NCBI RefSeq assembly: GCF_000002425.4
Contig: NC_037256.1
Coordinates: forward strand, 8,984,092 to 9,048,091
Reading direction: 5' to 3'
Source of the DNA: Physcomitrium patens
Taxonomy: Eukaryota > Streptophyta > Bryopsida > Funariales > Funariaceae
Length of the DNA stretch: 64,000 nucleotides
Position numbers and translations under genes: made by a program. This document shows, in pieces, positions 1 to 10,484 of the stretch. Positions within the stretch are counted from its first letter, which is position 1. Each line of letters starts with the position of its first letter. The notes below the pieces were generated by a model. The model made no database searches. It was not told the DNA's origin and worked only from the letters and a program-made list of their open reading frames with translations.

Positions 1-1001
1 CCTCCTTGGTGGCATCGTCGAACACCGACGAGCCAGTGTCCTCGGACCCGTCCACCTGGTACTCGATAGCCTCTTTGAACACTTCGGTGTTCTTGAAGTC
101 CGTGGCGCCCAAATTGTACGTTCGAACTGCCGTGATACACGCTACGATCTGCAAAACATGAGCGCCGAGAGCAATCAAATTCTCTGTCACGACGTTAGGT
201 TGATGCCAAATTTGGACAGGTCTATCCACGACGACCAGCGAAAGCACCCCCCGCTTCTATTTCTTGGTGACCCCCTGTCCCCGGCTAGTTTATCCAGCCC
301 TGAGGGTGACGGGGATGTGCCAAGCGCCCTGTAATTCGCTTCCAACACCATGGTGCGAAAACAAATTGCTGGGAGTACTGCCGTGATGCGACCTGGGTCG
401 TTTCTATTCCAACTCTACGGTCAAGCCCGAGTGTCCAGACCAGCCCCCCCAGGCGGAATCTCCGCCCAGCATGCGCAGATAACGTCGCTCTAACGACTCA
501 ATATTGAAGAAAACAAGGCCGTGCATAGAAAGAGCCCCTTCCAGTACAAAATTCGTGACGACCAAAAACCTTCCCCAAGTGGTAACACAGACGTACCGAT
601 ACGACGACGCCGAACACCCACAAGTACTGCATCGCGAAACCGAGCGAATTCCATGAAGAGCCCTCCCAGAAGTCCGGCTCCTGACCCTCCAGTTTGGCGC
701 ATGCCTCCTCGTACGCCTTGAGCTCTGCGGCTGACATCTCGGGCTCCTGTGGCGTCACGGCGACGCCCTTCCTCTCGCCGGGCACATTCGTGGCGTTCCT
801 GGCGTTCCTGGCGAAATGGGCGAGATGCAGCGAACCCAAGTGCCGGGTAGAGGTGAGGAGATGAGATTGGTGGCGACGGCCGGGGATCAAACAGAAGACG
901 GGCGTGGCGGAGAAGAGAGCTGAGAAACGGGGCAAGGCAGGCGGGGGAGGGGTGGGAGAGAGCAGGCGGGACATTCCCGTGGTGGCGGGCATGGCAGCCA
1001 T
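1..1001 (-). CDS. Probable chloroplast-targeted membrane protein, 5' part (two exons seen, runs off the window)
   Basis: Exon 1 is 597-1001 and exon 2 is 1-148, joined across a 448-bp intron with a GTACGT donor at 596 and a TTTTGCAG acceptor ending at 149. The junction is in phase. The start at 1001 is preferred because it sits in a strong GCC-ATG-G context; the frame stays open upstream to 1091. The first 65 or so residues are rich in Ala, Ser, Pro and Arg with few acidic residues, like a plastid transit peptide. The mature part has an acidic stretch (EPEMSAAELKAYEEACAKLE), then WEGSSWNSLGFAMQYLWVFG, and across the splice junction VVVSIVACITAV, giving one likely membrane helix. After it comes TYNLGATDFKNTEVFKEAIE. 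I recognise this as resembling a conserved small plant thylakoid-type protein but cannot name it. GC content and codon use differ sharply from the AT-rich repeats to the right. It is the only clearly functional host gene in the window. Confidence 0.72.
149..596 (-). other. Intron of the left-edge gene
   Basis: This is the 448-bp sequence between the two exons of the left-edge gene. It reads GTACGT at its 5' end and TTTTGCAG at its 3' end on the minus strand. Its length and composition are ordinary for a plant intron and no other feature was seen in it. Confidence 0.7.
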
Positions 1002-1135
1002 GGCTGCTGCTGCTGCTGGGTTTAGTGCAACGAAGGCCAGCACCGCAGCAGAGTCTGAGAATTTGTGAGAGAGAGTGAGAGAGACGCACACACTCTCATA
1101 GCGAGACGCCCAAAACTATCCCCCCCCCCCCCCCC
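1002..1135 (-). promoter_or_regulatory. Probable 5' leader/promoter-proximal region with a 16-C run
   Basis: Upstream of the chosen start on the minus strand there is a pyrimidine-rich tract (complement of gagagagtgagagaga, about 1067-1083), typical of plant 5' leaders. A run of 16 C on the plus strand follows at 1120-1135. No TATA box was identified, so the transcription start is not placed. Confidence 0.3.
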
Positions 1136-2793
1136 ACGGATATGGATGAATGCCTTCGACGTCGCATCCTCTACTTTGTTCATCCATCCCATCCCATCTA
1201 CGACTTCTTTCCGATGCTCTGGTTTCTTGCAGGGGAAGGTGCATTTGGGCGCTCCCCATTCACGTGCTGAAAAGTGGATTTGTTTTCATCGTGGAACAGT
1301 GTTTGAATGCATTGAGAATTCACCAATAGAAACCTCAAGCCAGAAATTTTACTCGCTGATTAGTTTAGAATCTAAACATAGTTTTTTGGACCAATAATGA
1401 TAACATTTTTAGTGGATCAAAAACACATGGAAAAGGAAAGTATTGTGAGAATCCTAGAAGTTGGTGCTTTTGGATGGCATGGTTTTTGCAAGAGAAAATA
1501 ATTGAAGACTAAAATGTTCTATGGAATATTATATGTAGGAGAACCTATAATATAATTTTCACAATTACCTAGTCTATGGATTGTATTAGAACTAGTTGAA
1601 TCCATGTTGTTGTCGTAGAATCTCAAGAATTTGATTAGTCTTAGGACACACGTTGTATCCAAGTCCTTGCCACCACAAGTTGTCAAACGACATTTCTATG
1701 CATAATGTTGTAGGATCTTGCATCAGCTCTAGCAATGTGGGGTACAAAAAAAATATGGAGACAATCACTTGGTACAATAGCTAAAACATTTGTTGTCTCT
1801 TATGTACCTTATACCTAAACTATTGATGTTTTCAATTTCAATTTTTTTTGTCCATGAGTATTTTTGCTCATTTAAGTGCCTTCATATCAAGAGCCATTAT
1901 TTAGGGTTTCTTTTCTCCTAAAACATACATCTTATTGTAATATTTCAACATCAAGTGGTAGACAAAGAAGAAGAAGTTCAAAAGAAGATGATGACAATGA
2001 TAGTCTATTTCCTTGAAGAAATCCATTTACTAAGAATCACCATGTTAGTAGCATATTAGATGATATAATAGAATTACAAATTATGTAATTGTATTCCAAG
2101 TTTAATCTCATTATTTTTGGCAATCTTTTTCATGAAATTCCTTGCAAAACCTTTTAAAGCTTCATCTTAGGCTATCCTACATGTTTTATCTATTGATTTA
2201 TTATAACAAAGTAAAAAATATATAATAAAAAAATACTAAGTATTAAATACTAAACTTTGTCAGAAAGCACTCATTATAATGTAAAAAAATTTACAAGAAA
2301 AAAACAGAAATTATATTCACAATGTGTACAAAGATGAATTCATTTTGATTCATATTACTCTTGGTGTAATTTGCCAATCACATCTTTGTAACAAGAAATC
2401 CACTCTAAATCATATAGGATGAAGTCGAAACAATAATTTATCTATTAGATGAAAATGCTAAGTCTTTTACAACTTGCAATGTTGACAATGAGTATATTAC
2501 AAATGATTACAAAATAAAATGAGTCAACAAAGGCACTTATATATTATCCCTTTGGATGATGTGCAAATCCAATACAACTTGCTTTACACTAGCTTGTATT
2601 GAACAAAATAATCTTAAAATATAGATGCTATTGTTTTTAAAAAATGATATAACTTATCTAGCTTATTGGTCAAGGTTCAAATTTTCCATGCTATAATAAT
2701 AAATATAATTATAAAGCCTAATCAAAATCTTTTAACATACCTAATGTATAATAAAAAAAAAAGTTATTGGCATAATTATATTTATGAATAATT
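1136..2793. other. AT-rich intergenic sequence, no gene seen
   Basis: Base composition drops to AT-rich after about 1300. Reading frames are short and have no recognisable motif. It may be old repeat DNA, but I could match it to nothing else in the window. The decayed family-2 LTR begins at its right end. Confidence 0.5.
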
Positions 2794-2991
2794 TTCATAG
2801 ACATACATATTTATTCTAATAATTATCTAGATAATATGAGTAGATAGAAGTATGTAAAAATAAATTAATTGCATAATAACTTCTTAAAAAACTTCCTAGA
2901 AGCTTTATTGATCCAATTTTGTCTTTATACATATCTATAGGTGATTGGTAGGTTAGAAACTTAGCCAACAAATTAGCCATGTATTCCACAT
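2794..2991 (+). repeat. Family-2 LTR of G, piece 1 (LTR start)
   Basis: This matches the first third of the family-2 LTR: AGATAGAAGTATGT, then ACTTCTTAAAA, CCTAGAAGCTT and TTAGAAACTTAGCCAACAA correspond in order to segments of the LTR at 54416-54976. It ends where the arm of T1 begins. Confidence 0.7.
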
Positions 2992-4395
2992 TGTCGTGTT
3001 GTGATTTGGCTATCATGTGAAAATATTGTGTTTATATGTTTGATATATAATTTATTAAGTTACATGATATGAGCCATGTTAGTGGATTTTAATTGGTTAT
3101 AGAATGTAGTTAAATTACTTCTTTAAAAAGACGTTGTTTAAAAGAACTACTATTAGAATTTATATAACTTTATTTTCTTTTGATAGTGGCTTTTAAGATT
3201 AATTTTGGTTGAAAGTAACTTTTACATATTTAAAGTCACCTTTATTAGACATTGATGACCCTTGAAGTCTTATTTTGTTTCTTTTATTTGATGTTTAGGA
3301 CATATATTATATAAAACTTATTAAAAAAAGGATTGGAGAAGGATCTTGGTAGCAAAAAGAGAAGTTAGGGCATCCATATGAATGAATGGAAATGGATGAT
3401 GAAAATCTCTATTTCTATTGGCCAAAAATCATGCCCAATGGACTTTTAAGAGGCCTTATTACGAATTAGGATTACTCTTTTGAGGCCATACAAACTTTGG
3501 AGGCTAAGATCAGTAAGATTAGGTTTTTGGCTATGATTTTGGTACAAATTTTGTGTGATTTGGAATTTATATAAAAGAGATATGGATGCTCAAAGTTGAG
3601 GTGATGATTTTGTACCTGTTGTCACTCTTCTAAACATAATGCATGCATATGGAAAGCAATGAAGGATTAGCAATGCGAGTTGGAGAAAACACCTTTATGT
3701 CTATATTTTTTGTATACTACTTGATGAATTCCAAGTTGGAATGAAGGAGATATTGGAAGTTGAGGTCAATGCTTTAAATCTAAAGGTAGTAAGTGATGTG
3801 CATGCATATAGAAAGCAATGAGAGATTGGCAACCAGAGTAGAAAAAAATACTTTTTTGGCTATACTTTTCACATATTGCTTCATGAATTCGAAATTGGAA
3901 TGAAGGAGATATTGGAAGTTGAAGTTAGCACTTCAAATCTAAAGATAGTAAGTAACTTGATTCATTAGTGGTTGTATTTTGAGCTATATCTTAAGCAATT
4001 TGAGGAGATTGTGGCTCAAAATTTCCAAAAATTTGTGTAACTATGTTATTAAACTTTATGACATTTTAATTTTGTATTTTTTAAGATATAAAGAAAATAG
4101 TACTTGAGTGCTTGTAAATTAGGATTTAGAATACCTGCTAAGATTTCTAAGATGCAAGAAGATTGGTAGTAAATTCACAATAACTTTTTTTTGTGCTAAA
4201 GCTTAAAAGCAAGTGCTATACTATTTAGAAATTTTAGAGAAACTAAATTTTTGGATCAAAAGATATGATTTTCTAAAATTCAAAAAAAAAAATCTTTTAC
4301 GTGAAAAATATGTTTTGAAGGACTCTACTATAATTTAGGTATTTTATACATGAAGAAGAGGTTTTGGAAGCAAAGACTTTGTATATAAGTTAAAG
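2992..4395 (+). repeat. Left inverted arm of T1
   Basis: About 1.4 kb of AT-rich, non-coding sequence that pairs with 17946-19175 in inverted orientation and is also related, in direct orientation, to T2 (19425-20143 and 22322-22865). Inside the arm there is a diverged tandem duplication: GTGATTTGGAATTTA...TGCATGCATATGGAAAGCAATGA near 3560-3660 is partly repeated near 3795-3830, and the phrase GGAGATATTGGAAGTTGA occurs at about 3746 and 3906. Confidence 0.6.
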
Positions 4396-4819
4396 GTGGA
4401 ATAAATTATTTATTGAAGCTTAGCCAGCAAGTTAAAATTAAATTCTCTATAATTAAATATTTCATATATTTTTAGGTTACAAATCATGCCATATAATAAC
4501 ATTATCATATGACATGATTTTCTATCTAAGAATGTAATAGATATCTAATTATAGAAAATTTAGCTTTAACTTATTGGACAAATTCTAATGAGTGATGTTC
4601 TTTTTTATTATAGAGGCCAAAAAAATATAATAGTATCTAAAGTTATTTTATTGATAAAATCCTTTTATGTTTAAGAAGTTTTATACATTAGGCTTTCTAA
4701 AGCATTTAGAAATGTTCTAACATCCTTTGCTGCACCAAATCATAAGTAATAATTTTGTTGATAAGTTTGATTTCTTATAAGCTTACAAAAAATCTATAAT
4801 CCTCTTACAAATATCCGTC
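4396..4819. other. Loop of T1, no gene seen
   Basis: AT-rich sequence between the end of arm similarity and the gypsy insertion point. There is no open frame of note. The last five bases before the insertion, CCGTC (4815-4819), match CCATC after the complex at 17897 with one C/T-type difference. Confidence 0.5.
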
Positions 4820-5293
4820 TGTTAGGGACATAGTCCTTAGACCTTTCTAGAGACAAGTTTCTAGAACCTTCTAGAAAGAAGTCTCTAGAAACTTCAAAAA
4901 GATTCCTTGAATATTCTCTTAGAATATTCTTCAAAGATTCCCTAAAGATTCTTTTAAGATCCCCTAAAGATTTCCTTAGAAGGCTCTAGAAGATTCTTAG
5001 AATATTCTAGTAGATTCTAGAAAGTTACTTGAGAAGCTTCCTAGCTCTTGGGTAGTTGCTCGAGAAGCTTCATAGTTCTTGGGAAGCTTCTTGATGCGCT
5101 TCCTTAGAACCATAGGCCTGTAGTATATATAGGAGTCGAGGCTGAAGAGTCCTTCAGTCTCGACAATACATCTCTTGAAGCTCTAGCTCAATTCTCTTGG
5201 CGTTGCTCTTGTACTCATCTGATAATCTAGTTCTTGTCATTTCTTCTTGAACATCTTGTTTAGATTTCTTGTTTGTATTTTTGGTCCCTGACA
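4820..5293 (+). repeat. Family-1 LTR (474 bp), left end of the complex
   Basis: It begins TGTTAGGGAC and ends GTCCCTGACA, near-perfect terminal inverted bases. It has about 99.6 percent identity (two differences found by eye) to the reversed LTR at 13752-14225. The first 250 bp are built from short repeats of TTCTAGAA, AAGATTCC and AGAAGCTTC type, partly palindromic. The promoter lies in the second half. Confidence 0.9.
5124..5166 (+). promoter_or_regulatory. Family-1 LTR core promoter: TATA box, palindromic start region, self-primer
   Basis: TATATAT at 5124-5130 is followed 31 bases later by CAGTCTCGACAA (5155-5166), the predicted transcript start. The region GTCGAGGCTGAAG/CTTCAGTCTCGAC (5135-5163) forms an imperfect palindrome across the start. 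The 12 bases at 5155-5166 are perfectly complementary to 5296-5307 just after the LTR, so the transcript's 5' end can serve as the primer for reverse transcription. The start site itself is inferred from the TATA spacing. Confidence 0.7.
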
Positions 5294-5295
5294 GT

Positions 5296-5307
5296 TTGTC
5301 GAGACTG
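5296..5307 (+). promoter_or_regulatory. Family-1 primer-binding site (self-primed type)
   Basis: TTGTCGAGACTG begins 2 nt after the LTR end, the place of a retroelement primer-binding site. It is the exact reverse complement of CAGTCTCGACAA at the predicted RNA 5' end in the LTR. In the Tf1/sushi group of Ty3/gypsy elements the primer is the element's own 5' RNA end rather than a tRNA. The family-2 element D shows the same arrangement with a different sequence. Confidence 0.75.
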
Positions 5308-5317
5308 CCTTTATCTT

Positions 5318-5421
5318 AATATCAGAGCTGAATCCTTCTTGTTTGAGAGCGGATTACCCCTCTTCTTGAAGGTATTCTAGCGCTTTAGGGGTTGCGGATT
5401 ACCTTCCTCTAAACTGATATT
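5318..5421 (+). ncRNA. Leader RNA module, unit 1 of 3
   Basis: The unit starts AATATCAG and ends CTGATATT, which can pair as a closing stem. Inside are two hairpins: GAGAG-CGGATTACCC-CTCTTC and TTTAGGGG-TTGCGGATTACC-TTCCTCTAAA. Both loops carry GCGGATTACC. The fold is inferred by eye. It lies in the untranslated leader between the primer-binding site and gag. Confidence 0.55.
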
Positions 5422-5432
5422 TTCTGAATCAC

Positions 5433-5535
5433 AATATCAAAGCTTAGTCTTTGAGGCAGAGAGTGGACTACCCCTTTCCTTGGAGATACTTGAGCCTTCT
5501 AAAGGTTGCGGATTACCCTCTCTTGGACTGATATT
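5433..5535 (+). ncRNA. Leader RNA module, unit 2 of 3
   Basis: Second tandem copy: AATATCA...TGATATT closing stem, first loop GTGGACTACCCC, second loop TTGCGGATTACCC. It is the most diverged unit and its second hairpin stem is weaker. Confidence 0.5.
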
Positions 5536-5584
5536 AATTCCTTCTTTTTGTTTAGCATAGTTAGTAGAAAAGACTGTTAACATC

Positions 5585-5689
5585 GATTTCAGAGCTTTGC
5601 CTTCTTGATAGAGTGCGGATTACCCCTCTTCTCGAAAGCATTGAGGCATTTTTAGAGGTTGCGGATTACCCTCCTCTAAAACTGAAATT
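5585..5689 (+). ncRNA. Leader RNA module, unit 3 of 3
   Basis: Third tandem copy. The closing stem reads ATTTCAG/CTGAAAT, a compensatory A-T to T-A change relative to units 1 and 2. The second hairpin TTTAGAGG/CCTCTAAA closes a TTGCGGATTACCCT loop perfectly. The gag start lies about 120 bases downstream. Confidence 0.55.
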
Positions 5690-5810
5690 ATTAATTGTTT
5701 TTTTTTCTTTTCTCCGAGTAGGTTTTAGTGACAGGTAGTGCTACAATTTTCTCCAAGAGACTTAGCAATTTCTTCTTCTCTCAAAATTTTAATCCATCTA
5801 TTCTCTAAAT

Positions 5811-6778
5811 ATGGAAGTAGACCAGGTCATAGATAGTGCATCTCCACAAGTAGACAATAGAGTGGCAACTCTTGCAGATCTTCAAGCTCTTATGAATAGT
5901 GTACGAAAGGAGATTGCATTTCTTCGCAATCCAAGTAAAGAACCTCAAATTGATCTAGTGACCAAAGAAGCTAGACGCAAAATTCATAGCCTACAACAAG
6001 AGATTATTCGACTGAGAGAAGCAAGACATGTGTCACATACGACCCCTATAGATACTTCAAGGATTAGTACGAAAGAACCAAAAGCAAGTATGCCAGACAA
6101 GTTTGACGGAACAAGAGCCAACTTCCGAGGTTTTGTGCAACAAGTATGGCTTTACCTATGCCTATACCCTTCTCGTTATCCGAATGGATTTACCCAGGTT
6201 GCTTTCATAGGTATTCTTCTATCAGGAAATGCTCGCTCTTGGTTTGCTCCACTATTGGAGAAGGATTCTCCAATATTGTACGACCTAGAGGCTTTCATAG
6301 AGAGACTTACTGCTGCGTTTGGAGATAGCGATCGAGAAAGAGTGGCTGAAAGAAAGATACAAAATCTGCGACAAGGATCACGTTCTGCTGCAATCTATGC
6401 TGCAGAATTTCAACAGCTTACATGTGATCTTGATTGGAATGATAAGGCATTCATGACACGATTTTGATATGGACTGAGAGATGATGTCAAGAACTTATTG
6501 ATCACCATGCCTAAGGCGGATACTTTAGAAGAACTTATATCTCAAGCAATTATTTGTGACAACCGCCTCTTTGAATTACGACAAGAAAGATGATCAGGCT
6601 GGAGAAATGATGGAGCATTTGCTACATTTTCAAAAGGTCCAGAGAATCACTCCACAAATCTTGAACCCATGCAAATTGATGCGGTACGTTTCAAACCCCT
6701 CACAGCTGAGGAAAGGAAGCGACGGTTTGAACAAAACTTGTGTTTATATTGCGGAGAAGCGGGCCATAAAGCTGTAGA
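5811..6778 (+). pseudogene. gag region of element A (family 1)
   Basis: Capsid-type Gag of a Ty3/gypsy element. An N-terminal helical, charged part (KEIAFLRNPSKEP..., then LQQEIIRLREARH) suggests a coiled coil. It is followed by the Retrotrans_gag-like core with MPDKFDGTRANFRGFV, LLSGNARSWF and a later QNLRQGSRSAAIYAAEFQQL segment. Near the end is a zinc knuckle [14 protein letters not shown] (CX2CX4HX4C; about 6745-6780) expected to bind element RNA. The start at 5811 follows an AAAT context and matches the reversed copy at 13234. The region is nearly complete and carries about two breaks. Confidence 0.8.
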
Positions 6779-9700
6779 TTGTCGGAAAAAACAAAAGCCT
6801 CAAACAACAAGACTCAGGAGTACAAGCATGTAGGAAAACAAGGACGCCCAACCACAATAGGGACCGTGCGGCTGGACATCTCAACATCCAAAATTAATCA
6901 AGGTCCCTTTCTCTCAGCTCAACCTTCAGATTGTTTTATGGTACCTTTACATCTGGGTATTCAAGAACTACAAGTCGATGCTTTATTAGACTCGGGTGCA
7001 TCCGCTTGCTTTATAGATGAAGAGTTTGCCAAGCTTCACAATATTTCTCTTGTAAAGGAACTTAAGCCTGTCCATGTAGAAGTCATAGATGGACGACCAT
7101 TGTCTTCGGGCAATGTTATCCATGAAACTAAACCATTGAAGGTACGTCTTGAAAACCATGAGAGCAATATTGTGTTTAATGTTATCAAGACCCCTTCATG
7201 TCCTATCATTTTGGGACTATCTTGGCTTGATAGATATAATCCATTGATAGATTGGAAGTTGCGGAAAGTGACATTTCCAACAAACTCCTTGAAGGTGGAA
7301 TCTGCCAAGACAATGTCTAGAAACAAATCCTTGTTTATAGGTGCAAGGGCTTTCATGAAGGAAGCCAAGCAAAATACACCTCTGGTCATCTTCGCAACTC
7401 CGACTCGAGAAGATGCAACTCCGACTTTGGTTATTCCAAAGCAGTATGAAGAATTCAAAGATGTCTTTGAAAAGAAGAATGCTGATATGTTGTCAGAGCA
7501 TCGACCCTATGACTGTGCCATTGAATTGCAAGAAGGAGCACAACCACCTTTTGGACCAATCTATAATTTGTCGCAAACGGAGTTGACTGAGTTGCGGAAG
7601 TACATTGACGAGAATCTAGCCAAGAACTTCATCCGTCATTCGAAGTCGCCAGCTGCGGCACCAATCTTATTTGTGATGAAGAAAGATGGCTCACTACGGA
7701 TGTGCGTGGACTATCGAGGTCTCAACAAGGTGACAAAAAAGAATCGCTACCCACTGCCTTTGATCTCTCGTCTTCTAGAACAACTTGGGCGTGCAAGGAT
7801 CTTTACAAAGATTGACCTAAAGGGAGCTTACAACCTTGTGCGAATCAAGGAAGGAGATGAATGGAAGACAGCTTTTCGAACAAGGTATGGCCATTTTAAA
7901 TACAATGTCATACCATTTGGTCTTACTAATGCTCCAGCGGTCTGTCAACACATGATGAATGACATCTTTCGAGAGCATCTAGACGATTTTGTTATCATCT
8001 ATCTAGATGATATTTTGATATTTTCTAAGAACGAGGAAGAACATGAGAAGCACGTTCGTCTGGTACTCAAAAAACTACGGGAGCGAGGACTCTATGCCAA
8101 ATTGGAGAAGTGCTTATTTCACCAAACTGAGATGGAGTTTTTGGGATTCATCGCGACTACGGAAGGATTGAAGATGGATCCAAAGAAGGTGGAAGCAATC
8201 ATGTCTTGGAAAGTTCCGAAGACGGTTAGGGACGTACAATGTTTTCTTGGATTTGCTAACTACTATCGGATCTTCATCAAGAATTATTCTCAAGTTGCTG
8301 CCTACCTCACTCGGTTAACGTGTAAGGACAAGCTCGAATGGGGACCTATCGCAGAAAAAGCATTTCAAGATTTGAAGATGGTATTAACTACAGCTCCAAT
8401 CTTGGTACATCCGGACTTTACAAAGGCCTTTTATTTGGAGACAGATGCTTCGGATTTTGCTTTGGGAGCTGTACTTTCACAGATGGGCGTAGATGAGAAG
8501 CTCCATCCAGTTGCGTTCTATTCTCAAAAATTCTCTGCTGTTGAGATCAACTATGAGATCCACGATAAGGATCTCCTTGCTATAGTAGATTCTTTCCAAG
8601 AGTGGCGCCACTTTCTCGAAGGAACTGCACATCCAGTGACCGTATATACGGATCACAAGAATTTGGAGTATTTTATGTCGGCTCGGGTTTTGAATCGGCG
8701 TCAAGCTCGGTGGAGTATGTCACTATCCAAGTTCGACTTTGTTATTACTTATCGGCCTGGGAAGCAACAAGGGTTGTCCGATGCATTATCAAGGAGATCA
8801 TATCTCGCGCCAAAGGCTGGAGATGCAGCATTTGATCAACAGTGCACGACATTGTTGAAGCCAGAGAAATTTCGACTCAACGCAGCTATTGTACCAATTG
8901 ATGCTGACTTCCTCGACCAGGTACGGGCCGCAACCATTGAAGATTCTCTAGCCCTTGATATCAAGCAACATGCTAGTGATGATAAATTCAAGATGGAAGG
9001 AGATCTAGTATATTTCGAAGAGCGGTTGTGTATCCCAAAAGGGCCAAGACGACTCCGAGTTCTTCAATCTCGTCATGACTTTCCAGCTGCGGGACATTTT
9101 GGATTCAATAAGACCTTGGAACTTATTTCCCGCGACTTTTGGTGGCCTCAAATGTGGAAGGATGTGAAAGATTTTGTTGTATCTTGTGACATTTGTTCAA
9201 GATCCAAAAACCCTCGACATCGGCCTTATAGACTTCTACACCCATTGCTTATTCCGCGCCGACCATGGTCTTCGGTTTTCATGGACTTTATTACGGATCT
9301 ACCACCATCGAATTCATTTGACAGCATTTTTGTTGTCGTAGACCGACTTATAAAGATGGCGCATTTTGTTCCTTGCAAGAACACATCGTCAAGCGAAGAC
9401 ACAGCAAGACTCTTTCTTGATAATGTGTATCGATATCATGGTCTACCAGATGACATCATATCATATCGAGGAACCCAGTTTGAGTCAAAGTTTTGGAAAT
9501 CTCTTTTTGAAATATTGAAGGTGGATATCAAGCTTTCTTCGGTATTTCATCCTCAAACGGACGGCCAAACAGAACGGGTGAATCAAGTTTTAGAGCAATA
9601 TTTACGTTGCACCATCAACTATCAACAAGATGATTGGGTCGCATATCTACCACTAACCGAGTTCGCATATAACAACACCCTTCATGCGTCAACTCAACAA

Positions 9701-10339
9701 ACGCCATTCTTTTCCAATTATGGATACCATCCGAAGCTTGACTTATGGAATTCGTCAATGATTAACAATCCGGCAGCTGAAGGATTGGTGAAGGAGCTTT
9801 CGCAGCTTCAAACTACATTGAAGCTTCAATTGCAAACTGCCCAAAAATCTTACAAGGCGTCCATGGACAAATTTCAGAATCAGGCACCTAAATTCACGAT
9901 TGGAGACAAAGTTTGGCTGCTTCGACGAAATATTAAGACCAAGCGGCCATGTGATAAATTGGACTATCGGAGATTGGGACCATTTGTTATCCAAAAGCAG
10001 ATCAATCCTGTAGCGTATCGTCTGGAGTTACCAGCTACTATGAAGGTATATCCTGTCTTTCATGTTTCTTTGTTGGAGCCTTATCGAGAATCGTCTTTTC
10101 TTGGAAGAGTACAATGTCCACCACCTAGCATAGAAATAGAGAACCACGAAGAATACGAGGTGGAAAAGGTCCTGGATTCACGGCAAAGACGGGGTAAATT
10201 AGAATACTTTGTGCATTGGAGCGGTTACGATATTAATGAACGAACATGGGAGCCGGCCGAAAATCTCGCGAATGCGCCGCAAAAGGTACAGGAGTTTCAT
10301 CGACGATATCCTAAGAAACCCAAGCCGGTTCGACGATAG
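6779..10339 (+). CDS. pol of element A: protease, RT, RNase H, integrase, chromodomain
   Basis: A long open frame of 1186 codons (first ATG 6779). Domains in order: aspartic protease with ALLDSGAS (DSGA at residues 71-74); reverse transcriptase with the YLDD catalytic motif at 408-411; RNase H with DASDFALGA from 556 and [10 protein letters not shown]; integrase zinc finger HDFPAAGH (about 766) and CDIC (about 804); integrase core with MDFITDLP (Asp near 836) and [13 protein letters not shown] (Glu near 932); GPF-like tail; and a C-terminal chromodomain (about 1126-1180) with [18 protein letters not shown] and TWEPAENL. The chromodomain places it among the chromoviruses, where this domain usually directs integration to particular chromatin. 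The order is that of Metaviridae. The reading frame looks open throughout. Confidence 0.9.
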   Translation: MSEKTKASNNKTQEYKHVGKQGRPTTIGTVRLDISTSKINQGPFLSAQPSDCFMVPLHLGIQELQVDALLDSGASACFIDEEFAKLHNISLVKELKPVHVEVIDGRPLSSGNVIHETKPLKVRLENHESNIVFNVIKTPSCPIILGLSWLDRYNPLIDWKLRKVTFPTNSLKVESAKTMSRNKSLFIGARAFMKEAKQNTPLVIFATPTREDATPTLVIPKQYEEFKDVFEKKNADMLSEHRPYDCAIELQEGAQPPFGPIYNLSQTELTELRKYIDENLAKNFIRHSKSPAAAPILFVMKKDGSLRMCVDYRGLNKVTKKNRYPLPLISRLLEQLGRARIFTKIDLKGAYNLVRIKEGDEWKTAFRTRYGHFKYNVIPFGLTNAPAVCQHMMNDIFREHLDDFVIIYLDDILIFSKNEEEHEKHVRLVLKKLRERGLYAKLEKCLFHQTEMEFLGFIATTEGLKMDPKKVEAIMSWKVPKTVRDVQCFLGFANYYRIFIKNYSQVAAYLTRLTCKDKLEWGPIAEKAFQDLKMVLTTAPILVHPDFTKAFYLETDASDFALGAVLSQMGVDEKLHPVAFYSQKFSAVEINYEIHDKDLLAIVDSFQEWRHFLEGTAHPVTVYTDHKNLEYFMSARVLNRRQARWSMSLSKFDFVITYRPGKQQGLSDALSRRSYLAPKAGDAAFDQQCTTLLKPEKFRLNAAIVPIDADFLDQVRAATIEDSLALDIKQHASDDKFKMEGDLVYFEERLCIPKGPRRLRVLQSRHDFPAAGHFGFNKTLELISRDFWWPQMWKDVKDFVVSCDICSRSKNPRHRPYRLLHPLLIPRRPWSSVFMDFITDLPPSNSFDSIFVVVDRLIKMAHFVPCKNTSSSEDTARLFLDNVYRYHGLPDDIISYRGTQFESKFWKSLFEILKVDIKLSSVFHPQTDGQTERVNQVLEQYLRCTINYQQDDWVAYLPLTEFAYNNTLHASTQQTPFFSNYGYHPKLDLWNSSMINNPAAEGLVKELSQLQTTLKLQLQTAQKSYKASMDKFQNQAPKFTIGDKVWLLRRNIKTKRPCDKLDYRRLGPFVIQKQINPVAYRLELPATMKVYPVFHVSLLEPYRESSFLGRVQCPPPSIEIENHEEYEVEKVLDSRQRRGKLEYFVHWSGYDINERTWEPAENLANAPQKVQEFHRRYPKKPKPVRR

Positions 10340-10484
10340 CTTCTTACTGAAGCTTGCTCATCCAGAAAACAGAAAAGAGGAGAGAGCACCACCAAAATCC
10401 ATAGTTGATGTAGTCATTCTTTCCAAGATAGCGTAGAACTTTGTTAGTAGCCCAAGTTTGTTCTTATTGTTTTAGCCTTTGAAT

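Noticed and set aside
1065-1397. Plus-strand frame of 110 codons across the poly-C run
   Set aside because: It crosses the promoter side of the left gene, depends on the homopolymer and has no protein-like pattern.
2992-4395. T1 arms as LTRs of a retrotransposon
   Set aside because: The arms are inverted, not direct, and do not have TG...CA ends.
5320-5329. TATCAGAGCT-like match to the tRNA-iMet primer-binding site in the family-1 leader (and near 51223 in family 2)
   Set aside because: It lies about 27 nt after the LTR, lacks the first TGG, and occurs again in the other leader units. The self-complementary site 2 nt after the LTR is a better primer site. It is treated as part of the leader RNA module.
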